9,827 nucleotides of DNA from a bacterium. Its GTDB lineage: Bacteria; Bdellovibrionota; FAC87; UBA2466. This document shows positions 1 through 5,399 of this stretch, piece by piece; position 1 is the stretch's first letter; every line of letters starts with the position of its first letter. Where the stretch lies: assembly GCA_022842225.1 (NCBI GenBank), contig JALHPX010000075.1, positions 1 through 9,827 of the forward strand, read 5' to 3'. The translations under genes were made by a program, and so were the position numbers. The notes under the pieces were generated by a model. The model was given only the letters and a program-made list of their open reading frames with translations, was not told the origin of the DNA and did not search any database.

Positions 1-1
1 C

Positions 2-1660
2 AACGCTTGCATGAATGAAAAAGCCTCAACGGCGGAAGAAAAAGCATTGGTAGAGAAGGACGTTAAACAAGTCCTCGACATCAAAACCCGGCCCGAGTTT
101 TTAAAGTTCGTGGCGAAGCAAATGGATCAACCGGAGTTTAGCTTCATCCAGTTTGGAACCGAAAGTAATTTGGCCGATCCCCTTAAGCGCGATGTCTATT
201 TCCTAGCTAATCTCCAAACCTTGCCAGAGCGCGGGTACTATTCGCAGCCCGAGGTGTTGAAGGATTTTCAAGACGTTGTGGAGTTTACTCTCACCACCGT
301 GAAGTGGCCCGACGCTGCCAAGCGCGCCAAAGAAATGGTGGAGTTTGAAAAGAAGTTTTCGAAAACGTTTCCTACTCCAGCGGATTTTCGGGAGTTGTTT
401 AACAAAAAGACTTCGATCACGCGTGCCGCCTTGCTGAAGCAATATCCCTCGTTTGAGATGGCTGAATTCCTCAAGCGCATTCCAGAAGGCACTTTGATCC
501 GCGATCTGACTCCCGCGAATTTCAAGGTTGTCGAGACAGCGCTTAAGAAAGAGCCACTCGAAATCCTAAAGACCATTTATGTCGTGCATTCGATTAGCGA
601 TGAGATGGACGATGCTTATCCCGAGGTTCACAAGAAGTGGTTTGAGTTCAAGAAAAAGCATTTGGGCGGACCGAATCAGCGCCCCGTGCGCGAAGAGCGT
701 TGCACTACCTTGGCGATGAATAGTTTTGAACGCGAGCTCGACGCGGAGCTACTGCCGAAAATGTTCCCAGATTTTCCCAAGCCCAAATTTATTGAGTTAG
801 CGGAGAAAATCCGTGGCTCGATCATCTCGGGCGTGGAGAAGAATCCCTGGCTTTCAGCATCTGCTAAGAAAGCGGCCATCACAAAGGTAAAGGCCTCCTT
901 CCTGCAGCTGGTCTCGCCCTCCAATGACGCTGAATGGGATTTCAACCCGCCAGCGGAATATTCTGAGACTACGCCGTATCAGAACGTAAAAACTTGGCGC
1001 AAAGCTCGGTTGGAAAAAGACATCGCCGAACTCAAAGTCCCGAGAGATCCCAAGCGCTGGGAAATGGGGCCCTTGACCGTTAATGCGTATTACAGTCCCC
1101 CCGATAATAAGTTCGTGATGCCGATTGGGATTCTGCAATATCCATTCTACGATCCTAAGCTCTCAGAAGAGGCAAATTTAGGAGCGGTAGGCGTGGTGAT
1201 TGGCCATGAACTTGGTCATGGTATCGACGATAAGGGTTCTCGCTACGACGAAAAAGGCGCTTTGCGTCCATGGATGTCGAAGAAAGATCTGAAAGAATTC
1301 GAAAGCCGCGGCAATCGCCTGATCAAGCAATTTGAAAAGGCGGGCCACAACGGCAATCTCACTCTGGGAGAAAACATTGGCGATCTCGTAGGCGTGACTT
1401 TCGCATACTCGGTAGCTTTCCCCGAAGGCAAAGGCGCCGTCGAGAAGAAAAAAGAGTTCTTCACGCAGTACGCTCGTTTGTGGTGTGGGGTCATGCGCCC
1501 GAAAATGCGCGAGCGTCTCTTAAAAGTTGATCCGCATGCACTGATTGAAGCGCGGGTGAATGAACAAGTGAAGCACCAGCCAGGATTTGCCGAGGCCTTC
1601 TCGTGCAAGCCGGGCGACCCAATGGTCTTTAGTGAAAAAGACCGCGTTACGATTTGGTAG
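2..1660 (+). CDS. M13 family zinc metallopeptidase (neprilysin/PepO-like), 5' end outside the window
   Basis: Family M13 enzymes are zinc endopeptidases that cut short peptides, usually outside the cytoplasm. Numbering from the ATG at 11, the zinc motif HELGH is at residues 399-403 (His399, His403, catalytic Glu400). The third ligand lies in GENIGD (Glu454, Asp458). Also visible are the substrate-binding NAYYSPPDN motif upstream of HELGH and a family-like end, FAEAFSCKPGDPM followed by a terminal Trp. The ATG at 11 is probably not the true start. The frame is open to the left edge, and the codons before it read Asn-Ala-Cys, making ACMNE, which matches the conserved 'S-C-M/I-N/D-E' element well inside M13 proteins. 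The N-terminal DDFYxYxNGxW region and any signal peptide must therefore lie upstream. The visible 549 residues compare with about 650-700 in the family. The 3' end overlaps the convergent GYF_2 gene by 14 bp. Family call is firm; substrate is unknown. Confidence 0.93.
   Translation, partial: NACMNEKASTAEEKALVEKDVKQVLDIKTRPEFLKFVAKQMDQPEFSFIQFGTESNLADPLKRDVYFLANLQTLPERGYYSQPEVLKDFQDVVEFTLTTVKWPDAAKRAKEMVEFEKKFSKTFPTPADFRELFNKKTSITRAALLKQYPSFEMAEFLKRIPEGTLIRDLTPANFKVVETALKKEPLEILKTIYVVHSISDEMDDAYPEVHKKWFEFKKKHLGGPNQRPVREERCTTLAMNSFERELDAELLPKMFPDFPKPKFIELAEKIRGSIISGVEKNPWLSASAKKAAITKVKASFLQLVSPSNDAEWDFNPPAEYSETTPYQNVKTWRKARLEKDIAELKVPRDPKRWEMGPLTVNAYYSPPDNKFVMPIGILQYPFYDPKLSEEANLGAVGVVIGHELGHGIDDKGSRYDEKGALRPWMSKKDLKEFESRGNRLIKQFEKAGHNGNLTLGENIGDLVGVTFAYSVAFPEGKGAVEKKKEFFTQYARLWCGVMRPKMRERLLKVDPHALIEARVNEQVKHQPGFAEAFSCKPGDPMVFSEKDRVTIW
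1624..1643. other. Perfect 7-bp hairpin at the convergent 3' ends
   Basis: GGTCTTT (1624-1630) and AAAGACC (1637-1643) are exact reverse complements around a 6-nt loop. The hairpin lies inside the last codons of the M13 gene and starts 3 nt past the stop codon of the opposing GYF_2 gene. Neither strand has a T-run after it, so it does not qualify as a standard intrinsic terminator. It is the only stem-loop I see at this junction. Chance occurrence is possible. Confidence 0.35.
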
Positions 1661-2084
1661 TGGGAATAGAGACGCCCGGAGAAAACACAGACGTTAGCAG
1701 AGGGTGTTGGTCTGCGCGTATCCAGGTTTGCGTTTCGCCATAGTACGCATAATCACCGCGGCGAAATTTTTTTTCTTTCACCAGTTGCTGCACGCGTTCA
1801 ACGGACATCGCAATCACCTGGTTTTGAAAATGGATCCAGAGTGCGGAGCTGGCGGAGGGTGCGGGAATCGGCGGAGGTCCGCTGCTTTGTCGGCGATTGA
1901 GGTCGGACATATCGCCGACGGTGACCCAGTTTAACAACCCTGGGTACCAGAGCGGAGTAGAGTGCACGATTTTCTGCTTATGAAATAGATCCAGAACCTC
2001 ATCTATAGTGAGGGGCCCTGTCTTTACTCGATCGATAAGCAGATAGAGGTCTTTTTGCGGCGTTTTAAGAGCGTGTAAACCCAT
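1647..2084 (-). CDS. Small protein with two tandem GYF_2 (DUF4339)-like domains
   Basis: The protein has 145 residues, no signal peptide and no membrane segment. Residues 12-60 resemble a GYF_2 domain: hydrophobic start, TGPLT turn (22-26), a helix ending in LF, then LWYPGLLNW (45-53). Residues 82-130 look like a second, more diverged copy: ALWIHF start, a helix from SVERVQQLV, then YAYYGETQTW (112-121). The linker between them (about 61-80) contains PPPIPAP. GYF-type domains are known for binding proline-rich peptides, so the linker could be an internal ligand; that is inference. The ATG at 2082-2084 follows a G-rich stretch (GGGGTGG) usable as a ribosome binding site. It lies 43 nt after trmD and is probably the last gene of the operon, where rplS commonly sits. 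Its stop lies inside the 3' end of the M13 gene. Specific function unknown. Confidence 0.82.
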   Translation of the reverse strand: MGLHALKTPQKDLYLLIDRVKTGPLTIDEVLDLFHKQKIVHSTPLWYPGLLNWVTVGDMSDLNRRQSSGPPPIPAPSASSALWIHFQNQVIAMSVERVQQLVKEKKFRRGDYAYYGETQTWIRADQHPLLTSVFSPGVSIPTTKS

Positions 2085-2127
2085 TTTCCACCCCTATTAA
2101 AATTGTACGTGGTGGGCGTGGCGAAAT

Positions 2128-2832
2128 CTACAGATCGGGACGCAGTTTAGCGGTAATTTCTTCGCTGGCTTGTCTGCGCCACTTTTCAATCGCGGGATGA
2201 TTTCCCGACAATAGAACTTCAGGAACGTCTAAGCCACGGAAGGTTCTAGGCCGTGTGTAGTGCGGATACTCCAAGAGGGGCTTGCCCGACTCCGAGCGCA
2301 GGCTAAACGATTCCGCTTCGGCGCGGCTATCGTGGCTAACGGTGCCCTCGAGCTGGCGCGCGAGCGCATCGGCAAAGGCAAGTGCGGGCAATTCACCACC
2401 CGTAAGAACAAAATCCCCGAGAGAAATTTCGTAGTCCACCCATCCGTCGATAAAACGTTGGTCCGCACCTTCGTAGTGACCGCAAACCAGTAGCCACTGC
2501 GTGGGTTCCGCAGAAAGCTCTCGCACGAGCGGCTCATTGAGTTTGCGTCCCCTGGGAGAGAAGTAGATGGTTTTCTGCCTGGGCGCGGGGAATTCGCTGC
2601 GAAGCGTTTCTACCGCGTCGACTAATACATCCACCTTGAGCACCATGCCACCGCCGCCGCCAAACGCAGCATCGTCCACGGTGCCGTGGCTATTGCTGGC
2701 AAATCGACGGAGGGAATGCGAATGGCTTGTAAAAAGTCCGCGCGCTCCTGCCCGACCGAGAATGCTGGCCGACATGTACGCGTCCGTGAGCTCCGGAAAA
2801 AGGGTGAGGAAATGAAACTGAGTCCCGCTCAT
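2128..2832 (-). CDS. trmD: tRNA (guanine37-N1)-methyltransferase TrmD
   Basis: TrmD uses S-adenosylmethionine to make m1G37 next to the anticodon, preventing +1 frameshifting. The trefoil-knot (SPOUT) landmarks are present: LFPE at 11-14, TVDD and GGGGGM (58-63), CGHYEGADQR (118-126 region, with the conserved Glu121), SLGD (137-140), VLTGGELPAL (142-151), PHYTRP (190-195) and VPEVLLSGNH (203-212). Arg159 matches Arg154 of E. coli. Two oddities stand out. The position of the catalytic Asp169 of E. coli holds Glu174 (AEAESF instead of xxEDSF), and the linker that follows carries about six extra residues before PHYTRP. The C-terminus stops soon after RPDL, giving 234 residues against 255 in E. 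coli. A Shine-Dalgarno AAAGG lies 8 nt before the ATG and 11 nt separate it from rimM. Identity is firm; full activity is likely but not proven by sequence. Confidence 0.96.
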   Translation of the reverse strand: MSGTQFHFLTLFPELTDAYMSASILGRAGARGLFTSHSHSLRRFASNSHGTVDDAAFGGGGGMVLKVDVLVDAVETLRSEFPAPRQKTIYFSPRGRKLNEPLVRELSAEPTQWLLVCGHYEGADQRFIDGWVDYEISLGDFVLTGGELPALAFADALARQLEGTVSHDSRAEAESFSLRSESGKPLLEYPHYTRPRTFRGLDVPEVLLSGNHPAIEKWRRQASEEITAKLRPDL

Positions 2833-2846
2833 TAAAGGAACCTTTA
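2833..2846 (-). promoter_or_regulatory. Inverted repeat covering the trmD ribosome binding site
   Basis: TAAAGG and CCTTTA flank a 2-nt centre between the rimM stop codon (2844-2846) and the trmD ATG (2830-2832). In the mRNA the AAAGG Shine-Dalgarno can pair with CCTTT just before the start, although only about five A/U-rich pairs fit around a realistic loop. Ribosomes finishing rimM would open it, which would couple the two genes. This is inference from a short, weak repeat. Confidence 0.3.
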
Positions 2847-3353
2847 TAATTCGAGGATTTCTTGGATGTTGGTAACTTCAATGATGCGATCTTTTTTTCG
2901 CACATTCGCGATGAAGTGGGCGATCGCTGGGACGCACCACGACTCTTTTTCACCTGCGAACCACCAGCGATCGGGGCCCGCTGGTAAGCGCTCTACGCCT
3001 TCCAAGGCACCCAGTGTTTTTCCCGAGGAATCAACCGCAGTGAAGCCTGTCAGTTCCGATGGGAAAAAAGAGTTTGGGTCGCCCTCATTGATTTCCATCT
3101 CAATAAAGAGGGGAGTGCCTTTCAATTTTTTCGCCGCCTCGGGGCTTTCAATGCCACTCAGAGTGAGTTTCCAGCCCTTGGGCATCCATTGGGCCTGTAA
3201 AAGTTCGTGGGTCTCTGCTTCGGGGGAGGGCGATTTAAAGCGGACAGGAATTCCGGACGCAAGAACGGCGTCGGGAGAGGTGTCTCCCGTTACAAAAAAT
3301 CCACCATTTAAGCCATGGGGTTTGCCGATCCAGCCGAATTCAATCCACGCCAT
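2844..3353 (-). CDS. rimM: Ribosome maturation factor RimM
   Basis: RimM binds ribosomal protein S19 and helps the 30S head domain mature. The protein has 169 residues, a normal length. The N-terminal RimM domain opens with the signature GWIGKPHGLNG (7-17), in which the HGL-x-G part is diagnostic. A PRC-barrel-like C-terminal half runs from about 96 (FFPSELTGF, the usual 'dL.G' element) to the end, including LPAGPDRWWF (123-132) and VPAIAHFI (141-148). The ATG at 3351-3353 sits 11 nt after the KH gene and has no convincing Shine-Dalgarno, so translation probably depends on coupling from the KH gene. Gene order KH - rimM - trmD matches the family context. Nothing unusual in the sequence. Confidence 0.95.
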   Translation of the reverse strand: MAWIEFGWIGKPHGLNGGFFVTGDTSPDAVLASGIPVRFKSPSPEAETHELLQAQWMPKGWKLTLSGIESPEAAKKLKGTPLFIEMEINEGDPNSFFPSELTGFTAVDSSGKTLGALEGVERLPAGPDRWWFAGEKESWCVPAIAHFIANVRKKDRIIEVTNIQEILEL

Positions 3354-3364
3354 CGACAGGCGTT

Positions 3365-3604
3365 TTACTCTAAAATCTCTAAAACCGAACGTTTTTTTAA
3401 TTTGGTAGAGACGGCAGCGACAATAGTCCTGAGAGATCGGGCAGTTCGGCCTTCTTTGCCGATGATCTTACCGATATCGGATTTGGCCACTTTCAACTCG
3501 ATAACGGTGGTCTGCTCGCCTTCGATTTGAGCAACACGCACCTCATTGGGCGCGTCGACCAACGCCTTTGCCATGCATTCCACTAGCGATCGCAATTCTT
3601 CCAC
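3365..3604 (-). CDS. khpA: KhpA/YlqC-type KH domain RNA-binding protein
   Basis: This is a 79-residue single KH-domain protein found between rpsP and rimM in many bacteria. In Gram-positive species KhpA pairs with KhpB and binds many RNAs, affecting cell division and elongation. The RNA-binding GxxG loop is GKEG at residues 49-52, inside IGKIIGKEGRTARSLRT. The N-terminal helix (LVECMAKALVDAPNEV) and the strand before the loop (VIELKVAKSDIG) match the family. The start is GTG at 3602-3604, supported by a perfect AGGAGG 4 nt upstream. The next internal ATG (residue 11) would remove part of the first helix and has no comparable site. The symbol rests on similarity and context; whether a KhpB partner exists cannot be seen here. 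Confidence 0.92.
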   Translation of the reverse strand: MEELRSLVECMAKALVDAPNEVRVAQIEGEQTTVIELKVAKSDIGKIIGKEGRTARSLRTIVAAVSTKLKKRSVLEILE

Positions 3605-3608
3605 AACC

Positions 3609-3614
3609 CCTCCT
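3609..3614 (-). promoter_or_regulatory. Perfect AGGAGG Shine-Dalgarno deciding the GTG start of the KH gene
   Basis: On the minus strand AGGAGG is followed by GGTT and then the GTG at 3604-3602. It is the strongest ribosome binding site in the array, while most neighbours have weak ones. It settles the choice of the rare start codon over the internal ATG 30 nt further in. Confidence 0.75.
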
Positions 3615-3665
3615 GTGCCCGGCGAAGGTTAGACGGAGCGCTCACACTAAAAAGAAACCTAAATC

Positions 3666-3995
3666 TTAGGCTTCTTTAGCTGGAGCTTTTGCCGTTTTCT
3701 TTTTCGCGACGGGCGCTGCTGTAGCTTCTGCTGCAGGTGTTTCGCCACCTAGGCCCCACTGTTTAAGCACTCCCTTGGTGCGTTTGCGGACTGCATCCGA
3801 CAATTGCGCCCCGGTGCTTACCCAATATTCAAAGCGTTCTCGCTGAAGACTGATCGCATCGTTATTCGACGGATCGTAAGAGCCGACCTTCTCAATAAAC
3901 TTTCCATCACGTGGGGACCGATGGTCCTGAACGACGATCTTGTAGAAAGGTTTCTTTTTTGTCCCGTGACGGGCGAACCGGATAACTGTCGCCAT
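3666..3995 (-). CDS. rpsP: 30S ribosomal protein S16
   Basis: S16 binds 16S rRNA early in 30S assembly and stabilises the body of the subunit. The N-terminal 80 residues are the conserved core: ATVIRFARHGTKKKPFYKIV at 2-21, then PRDGKFIEKVGSYDP (28-42), and the GAQLSDAV..L stretch (62-69). Compared with the 82-residue E. coli protein, this one (109) has an extra tail of about 25 residues rich in Ala and Lys, ending AKAPAKEA. Such basic tails occur in many bacterial S16 proteins and probably contact rRNA or are disordered. The ATG at 3993-3995 is preceded by AAGGAG at 9-nt spacing. It follows ffh by 46 nt and is 61 nt ahead of the KH gene. Confidence 0.97.
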   Translation of the reverse strand: MATVIRFARHGTKKKPFYKIVVQDHRSPRDGKFIEKVGSYDPSNNDAISLQRERFEYWVSTGAQLSDAVRKRTKGVLKQWGLGGETPAAEATAAPVAKKKTAKAPAKEA

Positions 3996-4041
3996 TTAGA
4001 GAGGCTCCTTCTAATAATAGATACTTAAACCAAAGGTTTAG

Positions 4042-5370
4042 CTACCACAACCCGCCCCGTTTTCCCATAGGCAGTTTTGACATCTTGCTCATCACTCGGC
4101 GGGCCTCCAGGAATTGCTTCACTAAGCGATTCACGTCCTGGACTTCCGTTCCGCTTCCGCGGGCAATTCGTTTGCGGCGGCTACCATCTAAAACGTTATG
4201 ATCCGCCCGTTCACCGGGGGTCATGGAGAGGATAATAGCCTCAATTTTCCTCAGTTCGGCATCGGGTGGGGGCATTTGGCGAATCTGCTTTGCCATCTGG
4301 CCCATGCCGGGGAGGAATTTCAGCAGGTTCTCAAACGAACCCATTTTCTTAATCTGCTGCAAATGGAGATAGAAATCGCCCAGGGTAAACTCGTTCTTCT
4401 TTACCTTCTTCGCGAGCTTCAGAGACTCTGCCGGGTCCAAGGTGGACTTGGCTTTTTCTGCCAGCGAAAGCAAATCGCCCATGTCCAAAATGCGCGAAGC
4501 CATGCGATCGGGATGGAAGACATCCAGGTCCTGGGGCTTCTCACCGACGCCGATAAACTTAATGGGGCAACCCGTGACGGCGCGAACCGAGAGGGCGGCA
4601 CCGCCGCGTGAATCGCCATCTAGCTTTGTAAGAATGGCGCCGCTCAGCGGCAGGCGCTCTTGAAATTGTCCGGCGATTTGAACGGCGTCTTGTCCGGTCA
4701 TGCCGTCTAGAACAAGCAATACTTCGGCTGGGCCAAAGAAGGAGTTGAGATCTTGAAGCTCCTCCATCATGGCCTCGTCGACATGCAGGCGGCCTGCGGT
4801 GTCGATGATGAGGATTTCGGCGTTTTGGCGAATGGCGGTTTCTTTGGCCAACATTGCGCGAGCGCGCACGGAATCGACTACGGGGCTTTCAAATGTTTCG
4901 AGCTGCTGGCTCTCGGCCTGCACCTTTAACTGCTCAATGGCTGCCGGACGATAAATATCGACGGAAGCGAGCAGGACACGCTTTTTTTCCTTATCGCGAA
5001 GGTGCTTGGCGAGTTTGACGGAGGAGGTGGTTTTTCCACTTCCTTGGAGGCCCACCATCAAGAAAACAGCGGGTGGGCGAACGCGCAAATTGAGTTCCGC
5101 GGCCTTGCTGCCCATGATTTGGCGCAGCTCTTCGTAAACAATGCGAATGAAGTGCTGCTCGGGAGTGAGGCTTTTTTGGACGTCGGTGGCCATCGCTTTT
5201 TCGCGAACGGCCTGAACGAAATCCTTCACCACTTTTACGTTTACGTCGGCATCGAGCAGATTGGTGCGCAATTGCCGGCAAGCTTCATCGAGGACTTCTT
5301 CCGTTAGGCGGGTCTTGCCGCTGACGGTGCGAAGGGTCTGAATTAGTTTATCTGTAAGGCTCTCAAACAT
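4042..5370 (-). CDS. ffh: Signal recognition particle protein Ffh (SRP54)
   Basis: Ffh is the GTPase of the signal recognition particle. With 4.5S RNA it binds signal sequences as they leave the ribosome and delivers them to FtsY at the membrane. Residues 1-90 form the helical N domain. The G domain has the P-loop GLQGSGKTT (107-115), DTAGR (190-194), TKLDGDSRGG (248-257) and GVGEKPQDL (274-282). The M domain begins near 325, with the finger-loop region LPGMGQMA (353-360) and the RNA-binding helix-turn-helix SRRKRIARGSGTEVQDV (397-413). Length is 442 against 453 in E. coli, and the tail ends in MGKRGGLW without the long Met-rich extension seen in E. coli. It starts 22 nt after the acyl-CoA dehydrogenase and has only a weak ribosome binding site (GAGTAGAG), which suggests coupling. 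The 4.5S RNA gene is not in this window. Confidence 0.97.
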   Translation of the reverse strand: MFESLTDKLIQTLRTVSGKTRLTEEVLDEACRQLRTNLLDADVNVKVVKDFVQAVREKAMATDVQKSLTPEQHFIRIVYEELRQIMGSKAAELNLRVRPPAVFLMVGLQGSGKTTSSVKLAKHLRDKEKKRVLLASVDIYRPAAIEQLKVQAESQQLETFESPVVDSVRARAMLAKETAIRQNAEILIIDTAGRLHVDEAMMEELQDLNSFFGPAEVLLVLDGMTGQDAVQIAGQFQERLPLSGAILTKLDGDSRGGAALSVRAVTGCPIKFIGVGEKPQDLDVFHPDRMASRILDMGDLLSLAEKAKSTLDPAESLKLAKKVKKNEFTLGDFYLHLQQIKKMGSFENLLKFLPGMGQMAKQIRQMPPPDAELRKIEAIILSMTPGERADHNVLDGSRRKRIARGSGTEVQDVNRLVKQFLEARRVMSKMSKLPMGKRGGLW

Positions 5371-5373
5371 AGT

Positions 5374-5399
5374 CTCTACTCAAAAACAGGCTCTACTCA
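5374..5399. repeat. 9-bp direct repeat at the acyl-CoA dehydrogenase/ffh junction
   Basis: CTCTACTCA occurs at 5374-5382 and again at 5391-5399. Read on the minus strand (TGAGTAGAG), the first copy contains the TAG stop of the dehydrogenase, and the second lies immediately before the ffh ATG, where the ribosome binding site should be. It may be a small local duplication that created the ffh leader, or coincidence. Confidence 0.4.

Noticed and set aside
11..13. ATG at 11 as the true start of the M13 peptidase
   Set aside because: The open frame continues to the window edge and the residues around it (ACMNE) match an internal M13 motif; the conserved N-terminal region is missing.
1704..1934. 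Plus-strand open frames opposite the minus-strand genes (for example here, 2866-3408, 4198-4611 and 6246-6632)
   Set aside because: Each lies fully across a clearly recognised gene, shows no family motif and has low-complexity composition typical of antisense frames.
3572..3574. ATG at residue 11 of the KH protein as start
   Set aside because: The GTG 30 nt upstream has a perfect AGGAGG, and the residues between belong to the family's first helix.
3635..3645. GAGCGCTC palindrome between rpsP and the KH gene as terminator
   Set aside because: Too short a stem, with no T-run after it, and it lies inside a tightly packed operon.
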